The notes beneath the pieces were generated by a model, which was not told where the DNA came from, made no database searches, and saw nothing but the letters and a program-made list of their open reading frames with translations. A stretch of 64,000 bases of DNA from Lichenicoccus sp963693035. GTDB lineage: Bacteria > Pseudomonadota > Alphaproteobacteria > Acetobacterales > Acetobacteraceae. Positions within the stretch are counted from its first letter, which is position 1, and every line of letters starts with the position of its first letter. The stretch covers positions 124,001 through 188,000 of the forward strand of contig CAXMMQ010000008.1 in assembly GCA_963693035.2 (NCBI GenBank). Reading direction: 5' to 3'. The position numbers were made by a program, and so were the translations under genes. This document shows positions 24,933-33,334 of this stretch, piece after piece.

Positions 24933-26047
24933 CAGTAGATCACCACCGAGCGGATGCTTTCGCCGCGCGTCATCAGGTCGAACCCCTCGTCGATCCGCTC
25001 CAGCGGCAGGCGGTGGGTGATCAGCGGGTCTATCTGGATCTTGTGGTCCATGTACCAGTCGACGATGCGCGGCACGTCGGTGCGGCCGCGCGCGCCGCCG
25101 AACGCCGAGCCGATCCAGCGCCGGCCGGTGACGAGCTGGAACGGCCGGGTCGAGATCTCCTGGCCGGCGGAGGCCACGCCGATGATCGTGGATACGCCCC
25201 AGCCACGATGCGCGCATTCAAGCGCCTGGCGCATCAGGGTCGGGTTGCCGACGCACTCGAAGGAGAAATCCGCACCGCCGCCGGTCAGCTCGACCAGGTG
25301 CCCGACCACGTCGCCGTCAGGGCCAAGATCTTTCGGATTCACGAAGTGGGTCATGCCGAACCTCCGCGCCATCTCCTCGCGCGCGGGGTTGATGTCGACG
25401 CCGACGATCATGCCGGCGCCCACCAGGCGCGCGCCCTGGATGACGTTGAGCCCGATGCCGCCGAGGCCGAACACCACCACCGTGCTGCCGGTCTCGACCT
25501 TGGCGGTGAACAGCACCGCGCCGATGCCGGTGGTCACGCCGCAGCCGATATAGCAGATGGTGTCGAACGGCGCGTCCGGGCGAACGCGGGCCAGCGCGAT
25601 CTCGGGCAGCACGGTGTAGTTCGCAAATGTCGAGCAGCCCATGTAGTGCATGATCGGCTGTCCCTTGAACGAGAATCGCGAGGTGCCGTCAGGCATCAGC
25701 CCGCGTCCCTGGGTCGCGCGGATCGAGGTGCACAGGTTGGTCTTGCGGCTGAGGCAGCTTTTGCACTGCCGGCACTCGGGCGTGTAGAGCGGGATCACGT
25801 GGTCGCCGGGGGCGAGCGAGGTGACGCCGGCGCCCACCTCCACCACCACGCCGGCGCCCTCATGGCCGAGGATCGCGGGGAACAGCCCTTCCGGGTCGGC
25901 GCCGGACAGGGTGTATTTGTCGGTATGGCAGATGCCGGTCGCCTTGATCTCGACCAGCACTTCGCCCGCGCGCGGACCCCCGAGCTGCACCGTCTCGATC
26001 TGCAAGGGCGAACCCGCCTCGAACGCCACTGCCGCACGAACATCCAT
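24932..26047 (-). CDS. adhC: S-(hydroxymethyl)glutathione dehydrogenase / class III alcohol dehydrogenase
   Basis: This 371-residue zinc-dependent dehydrogenase oxidises the formaldehyde-glutathione adduct to S-formylglutathione with NAD. Catalytic zinc ligands lie in TGICHTDKYTLSGAD and GHEGAGVVVEVG. The structural zinc site is CRQCKSCLSRKTNLC. The coenzyme loop is VFGLGGIGLNVIQGA. An AGGAG site precedes the ATG at 26047. With fghA it forms a two-gene formaldehyde detoxification operon, useful to an organism meeting methanol or formaldehyde from plant material. Confidence 0.95.
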   Translation of the reverse strand: MDVRAAVAFEAGSPLQIETVQLGGPRAGEVLVEIKATGICHTDKYTLSGADPEGLFPAILGHEGAGVVVEVGAGVTSLAPGDHVIPLYTPECRQCKSCLSRKTNLCTSIRATQGRGLMPDGTSRFSFKGQPIMHYMGCSTFANYTVLPEIALARVRPDAPFDTICYIGCGVTTGIGAVLFTAKVETGSTVVVFGLGGIGLNVIQGARLVGAGMIVGVDINPAREEMARRFGMTHFVNPKDLGPDGDVVGHLVELTGGGADFSFECVGNPTLMRQALECAHRGWGVSTIIGVASAGQEISTRPFQLVTGRRWIGSAFGGARGRTDVPRIVDWYMDHKIQIDPLITHRLPLERIDEGFDLMTRGESIRSVVIY

Positions 26048-26166
26048 CGGTCCCGCTCCTGCCTGTTCTTTGCGAGCCAGCAGAGCCTCCAGGGATCAGG
26101 CCGTCAACGGCGCGGTCGCGGAACACCTGCCTTGCCGGCCACGGCCACTCCCTCCACGATGCCGGC

Positions 26167-27042
26167 ATGATCGTCGACCGCAACGCCGGCGCCCTGCAGC
26201 TGCTGCGCGAGAGCCTGCCGCCGCTGCTGGTGCTGTTCGCCTGGGACCTGGCGGTGGTCGGCGTCTTCCAGCTCGCCCACCGGCCCTGGATGGAGCAGCC
26301 GGCGCTGCCGGTGACGCTGATTGGCTCCGCCTTGATCCTGTTCCTGAGCGTGCGCAACAACGTGGCCTACGCGCGCTGGTGGGAGGCGCGGACGCTGTGG
26401 GGCGCGATCGTCAACAACACCCGCTCGTTCGCCCGGCAGGCCGAGACCCTGACGGCGGGCCGTCCGGACCTCACGCGGGCGATGGCTGCCTATGCGCATG
26501 CGCTGCGTGGTGCGTTGCTTGGGGTCGATGTCGTGGCCGAGATCGAGCCGCTGCTGCCGGTGGCGATGGCGGCGCTGATCCTGCCGAGACGCAACAAGCC
26601 GAATGCCATCCTCTACGAGATCGGGCGCGAGATCAGTCGGAGCGTACGGCTGCAGCATCTGGACGGCGCGGTGCACGCCGGCATCGACCGCATCCTGTCG
26701 GATATCGCAAACGCGCAGGGCGGTCTGGAGCGCATCCGCAACACGCCTCTCGCAATCCAGTTCTCGATGTTCCCCGCCCTGATCTCAAGGGTGTTCTGCG
26801 TGCTGCTGCCGCTCTCGATGGTGCAGGAGCTGGGCTGGATCACTCCGCTCAGCTCGACACTGGCGGGATTTCTCTACATTGCGCTCGACAGGATCGGCGC
26901 GGACCTGGAGAACCCGTTCCAGGATGGCATCCATGCGATCCCGATGGCGGCAATCACGCGGACGATCGAGATCGACCTGCTGCAGTCGGTGGGCGATCCG
27001 GCGCCACCGCCGGTGCTGCCGGAACGTGGGGTGCTGCGATGA
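26167..27042 (+). CDS. Bestrophin-family (UPF0187) membrane channel
   Basis: This 291-residue protein of the bacterial bestrophin family forms pentameric ion channels in the inner membrane. The signature RNNVAYARWWEARTLWGAIVNNTRSFARQ follows the first hydrophobic hairpin (about 17-65). FPALISRVFCVLLPLSMVQELGWITPLSS and the conserved acidic segment IALDRIGADLENPFQDGIHAIPM follow. Homologues conduct anions or sodium ions; selectivity here is unknown. It is divergent from adhC. Confidence 0.88.
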   Translation: MIVDRNAGALQLLRESLPPLLVLFAWDLAVVGVFQLAHRPWMEQPALPVTLIGSALILFLSVRNNVAYARWWEARTLWGAIVNNTRSFARQAETLTAGRPDLTRAMAAYAHALRGALLGVDVVAEIEPLLPVAMAALILPRRNKPNAILYEIGREISRSVRLQHLDGAVHAGIDRILSDIANAQGGLERIRNTPLAIQFSMFPALISRVFCVLLPLSMVQELGWITPLSSTLAGFLYIALDRIGADLENPFQDGIHAIPMAAITRTIEIDLLQSVGDPAPPPVLPERGVLR

Positions 27043-27144
27043 GCGATCGAAGTCCGATGTGGGCGGCACAGGGCGAGGGTCGCCATGGCACCGAGCACCT
27101 GCCTCACTCGTGCATCTTGTGGCGAAGTATCGACGTGTTGAAGA

Positions 27145-27179
27145 TCCTGACAATCTTGAGAGTCCGCTTCATGTCAGGA
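27145..27179. terminator. Possible weak hairpin between convergent bestrophin and MFS genes
   Basis: TCCTGACA (27145-27152) and TGTCAGGA (27172-27179) form a perfect 8-bp inverted repeat with a 19-base loop. An alternative small stem lies inside it. It overlaps the stop codon of the minus-strand transporter. There is no T-run, so the terminator role is a guess. Confidence 0.3.
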
Positions 27180-28376
27180 GGCCTGCAGTTCGAACCGGCG
27201 GATATCGTGCTGGCTGAGCAGAGCCGCCACGCCCGCGATAACGCAGAGACCGCTCAACCCCAGACTGACTGGCGCTCCGAGCAATCCCATGACGGGTCCT
27301 GCCAGGATATAGCCGACCGGATTGAAAGCGATATTCGCCAGTTGCACGATGGCCATGATCCTCGACAGCATCGAATGCGCGACCTCCCTCTGGATGGCCG
27401 TGATCGTCAGCACGCTGAGCATCGCGGCGCCGATGCCGAAGGCGACACAGCCGACCACGACCAGCGGGATCGGTGCGTGGAAGGCGAGCAGGAACATCGG
27501 GACGGACAGCATTGTGGCAGCCGCTTCCACGCCTAGCAGCAACCTGCGCGGCTGGCGGTGCGCGCAGGCCAACGCTCCGAGCACGGCCCCCATGCCGATC
27601 CCGCTCAGGAGCGTGCCCCATGCTCCCGCTCCGGCAGAGGTTCGTGAGAGCAGGGCCGGCGCAATGACGTTGAAGGGTGCGAAGGCCAGCATGTTGAGGG
27701 CGCCATACTGGACAAGCAGCAGGCAGAGCCAACGGGTCTGCCTGATGACCTGCATGGCCTCGACCAGCTCGCCGCGCATCGATCGTCGCAGGGTCGCCGG
27801 TGATGACGCCTTGGCGGCAAGCCGGATTGACATCAGGCAGGCGGCGCTCGCGCTATAGCTGACTGCATCGAGGGCGATGCACCATCCGGGACCGATCGCG
27901 ACCACGACGACGCCCCCGATCGCCGGCCCGATCACCATGGCCAGTGCGTTGCCCGTTCTCAGTAGACCGTTCATGCGACCGAGTTGCTCGCGGGGGACGA
28001 TCTCGGCCAGGAAGCCACCGCTCGCAGGCTGGAAAAACGCATTCCCGATCCCGATGACTGACGACACCAGGACCATCAAGCCCAGCGGGCCGATCCCATG
28101 GATCAGGCAGCCCGCCAGGATCGCCTGTGCACCGGCCCGGAGCAGATCGGCAGCGATCATGATCCGCCGTCGCGGCCAATGGTCCCCGGCGATGCCGCCG
28201 AGCAGAAGCAGGAGTATGGTGGGGATGCTCTGCGCCGCCAGGACGAGACCGAGGCCGCTGGCGCCATATCCCGCATCGAGCACGGCAAAGCTCATGGCGA
28301 CCGGAACGAGCGCGGTTCCGCCATAGGACAGGGTTGCCCCGGTCAGGTAGATGAGCGCGTGTTGGCGTTCCGTCAC
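27174..28376 (-). CDS. MFS transporter, MFS_3/enterobactin-exporter-like
   Basis: This 400-residue transporter has 12 predicted membrane segments. Loop 2-3 reads LLLGGIAGDHWPRRRIMIAADLLRAGAQ, the MFS_3 version of motif A. EIVPREQLGRMNGLLRTGNALAMVIGPAIGG follows at helices 4-5, also typical of this group, which includes EntS-like and drug exporters. The GTG at 28376 is the likely start. The substrate is unknown and there are no siderophore genes nearby. It lies convergent to the bestrophin and divergent from the DUF2975 gene. Confidence 0.82.
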   Translation of the reverse strand: MTERQHALIYLTGATLSYGGTALVPVAMSFAVLDAGYGASGLGLVLAAQSIPTILLLLLGGIAGDHWPRRRIMIAADLLRAGAQAILAGCLIHGIGPLGLMVLVSSVIGIGNAFFQPASGGFLAEIVPREQLGRMNGLLRTGNALAMVIGPAIGGVVVVAIGPGWCIALDAVSYSASAACLMSIRLAAKASSPATLRRSMRGELVEAMQVIRQTRWLCLLLVQYGALNMLAFAPFNVIAPALLSRTSAGAGAWGTLLSGIGMGAVLGALACAHRQPRRLLLGVEAAATMLSVPMFLLAFHAPIPLVVVGCVAFGIGAAMLSVLTITAIQREVAHSMLSRIMAIVQLANIAFNPVGYILAGPVMGLLGAPVSLGLSGLCVIAGVAALLSQHDIRRFELQAS

Positions 28377-28463
28377 GACATGCCTGTCCGACAGTAAGAG
28401 ATTATTGTTTGACGGATACTCGCTCGGAGTCGAGGATATGGCAACCGGTTGCGGAGCACGTTC

Positions 28464-29126
28464 ATGGCTGTCGTCGTCCTGGTCAGGCCAAAGCCCGACA
28501 CCCTCGACACGCCGACAGCGGCGGCAGGTTCAGCCGGGCTCGGCACGGCCTACGACAGGCTGCGCCTGTACGGGCGCACGATGACGTTCTGCTTCATCGC
28601 GGTCCTGTTTGCATGGGTGACGGTGCAGGTCGGTTGCCTGCTCTCGCTCTTCCTGCACTTCCGCTCAGGTATCGTCGTCGGCGAGATCGACGGCAGCATC
28701 GCCTTCAGGTTCTGGCCGGTTGTCGACTATTTTGCTCCGGCGCATGCGCTGGCGCACGAGTTCGTTCTGAAAATGTACTCGCCGGCGGTAGCGACCGGCT
28801 TCTCCGCGATACTGATCCTGGCGTCGGTTCCGTTCTGTTGCAGTCTTGCCTTCCTGGCGCAGCTCTTCACTTTCTATTCGCGCGGCGAGGTGTTCGAACG
28901 GAGGAACACGATCGTCATGAGGCGGATCGCTCACTCGATCATGGCCACCGGATACTCGCCGCTGCTGCTCGGCCCGTTCGCCCACGTGATCGGTGTGCTC
29001 AGGCCTGTCACCGGCGTGACCGACGGGATGATCGCGTTCTGTCTTGTGGGGCTGGTTCTGCTCGCAATCTCGCATGTCATGACGATCGGGCAGCGCCTGC
29101 AGCAGGATCAGGAGGAAATCCTGTAA
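28464..29126 (+). CDS. DUF2975 family membrane protein
   Basis: This 220-residue protein has four hydrophobic segments (about 45-67, 110-135, 155-175 and 185-205). It contains the family pattern with LAQLFTFYSRGEVFERRNTIVMRRIAHSIMATGYSPLL between helices 2 and 3. DUF2975 proteins are of unknown function but are regularly encoded next to a small XRE regulator, as here. The ATG at 28464 with an upstream CGGAG is preferred to a TTG fifteen bases earlier. The stop TAA shares a base with the regulator ATG. Confidence 0.78.
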   Translation: MAVVVLVRPKPDTLDTPTAAAGSAGLGTAYDRLRLYGRTMTFCFIAVLFAWVTVQVGCLLSLFLHFRSGIVVGEIDGSIAFRFWPVVDYFAPAHALAHEFVLKMYSPAVATGFSAILILASVPFCCSLAFLAQLFTFYSRGEVFERRNTIVMRRIAHSIMATGYSPLLLGPFAHVIGVLRPVTGVTDGMIAFCLVGLVLLAISHVMTIGQRLQQDQEEIL

Positions 29127-29368
29127 TGCCGATCATCCTTCATCTCGACATGATGCTGCTTCGGCGCAAGGTGAAGTCGAACGAGCTGGCTCGGTCCGTC
29201 GGCATCACGGAATCGAATCTGTCGGCGATCAAGTCGGGCAGGATAAAGGGTATCCGGTTCTCGACGCTCGAGGCCATCTGCCATTACCTTCAGTGCCAGC
29301 CTGGCGACATCCTCGAATATGCTTCGGACGATAGCGAGGGGCACGAGCGGCTGGCCAGGACCGGCTAG
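29126..29368 (+). CDS. Small XRE/Cro-type transcriptional regulator (YozG-like)
   Basis: This 80-residue helix-turn-helix protein reads MLLRRKVKSNELARSVGITESNLSAIKSGRIKGIRFSTLEAICHYLQCQPGDILEY, a complete XRE domain ending in the QPGDILEY motif usual for the YozG group. It is coupled to the DUF2975 gene by a one-base TAATG overlap and preceded by a strong GGAGGAAA site. It probably controls its own operon; the signal is unknown. Confidence 0.85.
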   Translation: MPIILHLDMMLLRRKVKSNELARSVGITESNLSAIKSGRIKGIRFSTLEAICHYLQCQPGDILEYASDDSEGHERLARTG

Positions 29369-29400
29369 AATCTTTCGTCGCTTTGTCGGGGGGAAACCGA

Positions 29401-29877
29401 CTAATCCGGCTCCAGATCACGCTGCACCACCGGGTTGCGCAGCAGCGTGTCGATCTCCATCGCGTAGTCGAGCGCGGTGTCGGGCTGGAAATGCAGCTCC
29501 GGCACGCCCCGCAGCCGCACCGCGTGACCGAGTTGCGCGCGCAGGAACGGCGCCGCTCGCTTCAGGGCAGGAATGAGTGCGTCAACGTCGCTGCGCCCGA
29601 GCCGGGTGACAAACGCCGTTGCCTGCTTGAGGTCCGGGCTGATCCGCACCTCGGTCACCGTGATCTGCACCCCGGTCAGTTCCGGATCGCGGAACTCGAC
29701 GCGCGTGAACAGCTCGGCCAGCACATGACGGATTTCCTCGCCGACGCGCAGTTGGCGCTGTGTCGGACCGGCCGCCGCCCGGCTCTTGCCGCGTTTTGCG
29801 GGGGCACCAGACGAAGCAGGGGCCGGCCTGCCGGCCGGCCCCTTGGTTTCGGTCCGGCTGCGAGACGCGCGGCTCAA
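29401..29877 (-). CDS. rbfA: Ribosome-binding factor A
   Basis: RbfA assists maturation of the 16S rRNA 5' end in the 30S subunit and cold adaptation. The domain begins at QRQLRVGEEIRHVLAELFTRVEFRDPEL and continues through VTEVRISPDLKQATAFVTRLG to GHAVRLRGVPELHFQPDTALDYAMEIDTLL. No ATG or GTG is available before the domain. A TTG at 29877 overlapping the infB stop (TTGA) gives a 158-residue protein with a basic, low-complexity N-terminal tail, and is my choice. An 11-bp perfect hairpin (29818-29843) lies inside the first 20 codons. This is the last gene of the rimP-nusA-ylxR-infB-rbfA series. Confidence 0.85.
   Translation of the reverse strand: MSRASRSRTETKGPAGRPAPASSGAPAKRGKSRAAAGPTQRQLRVGEEIRHVLAELFTRVEFRDPELTGVQITVTEVRISPDLKQATAFVTRLGRSDVDALIPALKRAAPFLRAQLGHAVRLRGVPELHFQPDTALDYAMEIDTLLRNPVVQRDLEPD
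29818..29843. promoter_or_regulatory. Perfect 11-bp GC hairpin at the infB/rbfA junction
   Basis: AGGGGCCGGCC (29818-29828) and GGCCGGCCCCT (29833-29843) are exact inverted repeats around the loop TGCC, 31 bases into rbfA by the TTG start. There is no T-run on the minus strand, so simple intrinsic termination is unlikely. Transcript processing, RNA stabilisation or lowered rbfA translation are possible. Confidence 0.5.
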
Positions 29878-32624
29878 GCGGGAACCAGCTCCATCTCGTA
29901 GCACTCGACCACGTCGCCTTCGCGCAGGTCGTTGAACCCCGCGAACGACAGGCCGCACTCGTAGCCGCGCGCCACTTCGCGGACATCGTCCTTGAAGCGC
30001 TTGAGCTGGCTGAGCTCGCCCTGGTGGATGACCACGTTCTCACGCAGCAGCCGCACGCCGCAGCCGCGCTTGACCAGGCCCTCGGTGATGTAGCAACCGG
30101 CCACCTTGCCGGTCTTGGTGATGTCGAACACGCGGCGGATCTCGGCGTAGCCGAGGAACTTCTCGCGATGCTTCGGCGCGATCTTGCCGCGCACGAGCTG
30201 CTCGATGTCGTCCGACACCTGGTAGATGATCGAGTAGTACCGGATGTCCACGCCTTCGCGCTGCGCCAGGTCACGGGCCTGGCTGGTGGCGCGTACGTTG
30301 AAGGCGACGATCACCGCGTCCGAGGCCTTGGCAAGCTGGATGTCGCTCTCGGTGATCTGGCCGACGCCTGCGATGAGCACGCGGACCTTGACCTCCTCGT
30401 GCTCCAGCTTGAGCACGGTGGCCTGGATCGCCTCGGCAGAACCCTGCACGTCCGCCTTGACCAGGACGGCGACTTCCTTCTGCGCACCCGCCTGGATACG
30501 CGCCAGCATCTGGTCGAGCGTGCCGCGCGCCGCCACGTGGCCGGCCGCCTGCTTCTCCTTGATCTTGCGCTGGCGGAACTCGCTGATCTCGCGCGCCCGC
30601 GCCTCGTTCTCGACCACCACGAACGGCTCGCCCGCACCCGGCACGCCGGTCAGGCCGAGCAGCTCGGCCGGCGTCGAGGGACCGGCCTCCTTGATCGGGC
30701 GGTTGCGGTCGTCGAGCATGGCGCGCACCCGGCCCCACTCGGCGCCGGCCACCACGATGTCACCCTGGTGCAGGGTACCGTTCTGTACCAGCACGGTCGC
30801 CACCGGTCCACGACCACGATCGAGCCTGCTTTCGATCACCGAGCCCTCTGCGGCACGCGCCGAATTGGCGCGCAACTGCAGGATCTCGGCCTGCAGCAGG
30901 ATGGCTTCGTCGAGATCGGCAAGACCGGTCCGCTTGGTCGCCGACACCTCGACATCCTGGGTCTCGCCACCCATCGACTCCACCACGATGTCGTGGCTGA
31001 GCAGTTCCTGCCGCACCCGGTCCGGATTGGCGCCCGGCTTGTCCATCTTGTTGATGGCCACGATGATCGGCGCGTTTGCCGCCTTGGCGTGACGGATCGC
31101 CTCGATGGTCTGAGGCATCACGCCGTCATCGGCGGCCACCACCAGCACCACCACGTCGGTGACCGACGCGCCGCGCGCGCGCATCGAGGTGAAGGCCTCG
31201 TGGCCGGGCGTGTCGATGAAGGTTATGTGCTGGCCGTTCTCGAGCTCGACCTGGTAGGCGCCGATATGCTGGGTGATGCCACCCGCCTCGCCGCCCGCCA
31301 CATCGGTCGCCCGCAGGGCATCGAGCAGCGAGGTCTTGCCGTGGTCGACATGGCCCATGATGGTCACCACCGGCGCACGCGGCGACAGGTCGGTATCCTC
31401 GTCGACCACACCCTCGATGCCGATCTCGACATCGCTGTCGGCAACGCGGCGCACCCGGTGACCGAATTCCTGCACCACCAGCTCGGCGGTGTCGGCATCG
31501 ACCGACTGCGTCACCGTCGCCATCACGCCCATCCGCATCAGCGACTTGATGACCTCGCCGGCCCGCTGCGCCATGCGATTGGCGAGCTCCTGCACGGTGA
31601 TGGTCTCTGGCAGCACGACGTCGCGCACGACACGAACCTGGTCGGAACGCAGTCGCTCAAGTTCGGCTTGACGGCGCTCGCGGTCGCGCTGGCGACGCAC
31701 GGATGCCAGCGAACGGGTCTTCTCGTCCTCGCCTTCGATCGCGGCCTGCACGTCGATGCGGCCGGTGCGACGCCCGTCGCCGACCTTCTTGGGGGCGACA
31801 ATCGGCGTCTTGCGCGGCGGCAAGGGGGCACCCGGGCGACGTGGCGCACCGAAGCGGCGGCTCTCCTCGTCCTCGGGACGGCCGGGCTTGAGCCGCAGCG
31901 TCTCGGCGGGCGCGGCCGCGGTCTCGGCGCCGCTGCGCGAGGCCGAAGCCGGCACAGGCGCCATGGTGGCGCGCTCGGCGAGCGGCCGCAGCCCCTCGCT
32001 GCCGACGCCGCGCGGAATGACCTGCACGCCAGGACGGTTGGCCGCCGGACGCGCTGCCGGCGCTGCGCCGGAGGCATCGGAGGCGGCACGCTCGGCGTTG
32101 TCCGCCTGGTCGGCTTCCTCGTGGGCAGCCAGCCGCTTGGCTTCGGCAGCCTGGTCGCGCAGTCGCGCCTCGACCTCGGCGGCCTCGCGGGCCTGCTCGT
32201 CCGCGGCCCGTCGGGCCTCGTCGTCGCGACGGCGTGCTTCCTCGGCGGCGGACAGGACAGAAATTTTTTCCTGCTCGCGGCGCTGCTCGGCCTCGCGGCG
32301 CGCCGCTTCCTTCTGCTGCTCCTCCAGCACGCGCTGGCGGGTGGCAAGCTCGGACGCGGTCAGCGCCCGGCCGGCGCCCGCCGGACGCGCGGCAGCCGTG
32401 CCGGCGCCGCGCGAGGAGGCCGGTGTCTGGCCCGGCGTTCCGGGAGCCGGCGTCGGCCCTGGACCGCGCTTCTTGCGGACCTCGACCTGCACGACCTTGG
32501 AACGGCCATGGCTGAAGCTCTGCCTTACCGATCCGGCATCCACGGTGCGTCCCAGCTCCAAGCGGCTGGCCGGCCGGAGCGATAGACGCCCCTTGGCCTG
32601 ATCCTGGTCGTTGCCTTCGCTCAT
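29874..32624 (-). CDS. infB: Translation initiation factor IF-2
   Basis: IF-2 (916 residues) places initiator tRNA on the ribosome using GTP. The N-terminal third is a low-complexity Ala/Arg/Glu-rich region with a coiled-coil stretch (about 95-165). An IF2_N-like part (VVLPETITVQELANRMAQRAGEVIKSLM) follows. The G domain starts near residue 415 with VTIMGHVDHGKTS (P-loop), DTPGHEAF and NKMDKPGAN. The C-terminal domains end at LREGDVVECYEMELVPA. It overlaps ylxR at its start (32621-32624) and rbfA at its stop. Confidence 0.97.
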   Translation of the reverse strand: MSEGNDQDQAKGRLSLRPASRLELGRTVDAGSVRQSFSHGRSKVVQVEVRKKRGPGPTPAPGTPGQTPASSRGAGTAAARPAGAGRALTASELATRQRVLEEQQKEAARREAEQRREQEKISVLSAAEEARRRDDEARRAADEQAREAAEVEARLRDQAAEAKRLAAHEEADQADNAERAASDASGAAPAARPAANRPGVQVIPRGVGSEGLRPLAERATMAPVPASASRSGAETAAAPAETLRLKPGRPEDEESRRFGAPRRPGAPLPPRKTPIVAPKKVGDGRRTGRIDVQAAIEGEDEKTRSLASVRRQRDRERRQAELERLRSDQVRVVRDVVLPETITVQELANRMAQRAGEVIKSLMRMGVMATVTQSVDADTAELVVQEFGHRVRRVADSDVEIGIEGVVDEDTDLSPRAPVVTIMGHVDHGKTSLLDALRATDVAGGEAGGITQHIGAYQVELENGQHITFIDTPGHEAFTSMRARGASVTDVVVLVVAADDGVMPQTIEAIRHAKAANAPIIVAINKMDKPGANPDRVRQELLSHDIVVESMGGETQDVEVSATKRTGLADLDEAILLQAEILQLRANSARAAEGSVIESRLDRGRGPVATVLVQNGTLHQGDIVVAGAEWGRVRAMLDDRNRPIKEAGPSTPAELLGLTGVPGAGEPFVVVENEARAREISEFRQRKIKEKQAAGHVAARGTLDQMLARIQAGAQKEVAVLVKADVQGSAEAIQATVLKLEHEEVKVRVLIAGVGQITESDIQLAKASDAVIVAFNVRATSQARDLAQREGVDIRYYSIIYQVSDDIEQLVRGKIAPKHREKFLGYAEIRRVFDITKTGKVAGCYITEGLVKRGCGVRLLRENVVIHQGELSQLKRFKDDVREVARGYECGLSFAGFNDLREGDVVECYEMELVPA

Positions 32625-33334
32625 AGTCCCGCCTGTTCCAACCTGTCCGTGGGATCGTCCCGCCGGACCAGAGCGACCTCGCCGGCCAACCCCGCATAAC
32701 GTCCATTCTCTGCGACCAGCTTCCGGGCCAGAGCCCCGGCCGCCACAGCCACATGCACTACATGGTCACGGCCGAATACCGCTCCCAGCCTCGATCCGGT
32801 CAAGACAGCCAGGACCGGCAGATCGCGCGCACCGGAGAGCAGGCGCGCCCGCTCGTCCGTGCTGCCGTCCGAAGCCTGGACGATGAGGCCGGCCTTGCGG
32901 GCCGTGATCCATTCGCGTGCCTTCGCATAGCCGCTCACCGCCTGTCCCGCACGCCTGGCAAAACCGAGCAGATCGGTGATCCGGTGCAGCAATCCGTCCT
33001 GCAGCATCACGGCGAGATCGGGAGGGATCGTCACGGGCCCGCGTGCAGCACGCGCGAAGGCCCCCCGCTTGCGGGCGGTTTCTAGCACATCCCCCCGGGC
33101 ACTCAACCACATTCCCCGTCCTGGCAGACGCGCGGCAAGATCAGGGGTCAGCACGCGGTCCGGAGACAGCACGAAGCGGATCATGCCCTCCGGACTGGCC
33201 CGCTCACGCGTGACGATGCAGCGACGCAGCGGGCCGCGCTCGCTCTCGTCGCCGTCATCATCCGCAAGGGTGTCGGCGGCTGTTTCAGACGTGATGCTGC
33301 TCCTCGCCGCCAGGTTCGCCCACACTCGCTGCAC
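32621..33334 (-). CDS. ylxR: YlxR (DUF448) and L7Ae-like fusion RNA-binding protein
   Basis: This protein of up to 237 residues has two parts. The N-terminal YlxR/DUF448 domain (about 38-110) includes RRCIVTRERASPEGMIRFVLSPD and LPGRGMWLSARGDVLETARKRGAFARA. The C-terminal L7Ae/L30e-like RNA-binding domain (about 120-220) contains LLGFARRAGQAVSGYAKAREWI. This fusion between nusA and infB is common in Alphaproteobacteria. Its role is thought to lie in RNA binding linked to transcription and translation, but is not settled. The start is uncertain: ATG at 33334 gives a 50-base overlap with nusA, and no good later start codon exists before the domain. Confidence 0.82.
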   Translation of the reverse strand: MQRVWANLAARSSITSETAADTLADDDGDESERGPLRRCIVTRERASPEGMIRFVLSPDRVLTPDLAARLPGRGMWLSARGDVLETARKRGAFARAARGPVTIPPDLAVMLQDGLLHRITDLLGFARRAGQAVSGYAKAREWITARKAGLIVQASDGSTDERARLLSGARDLPVLAVLTGSRLGAVFGRDHVVHVAVAAGALARKLVAENGRYAGLAGEVALVRRDDPTDRLEQAGL

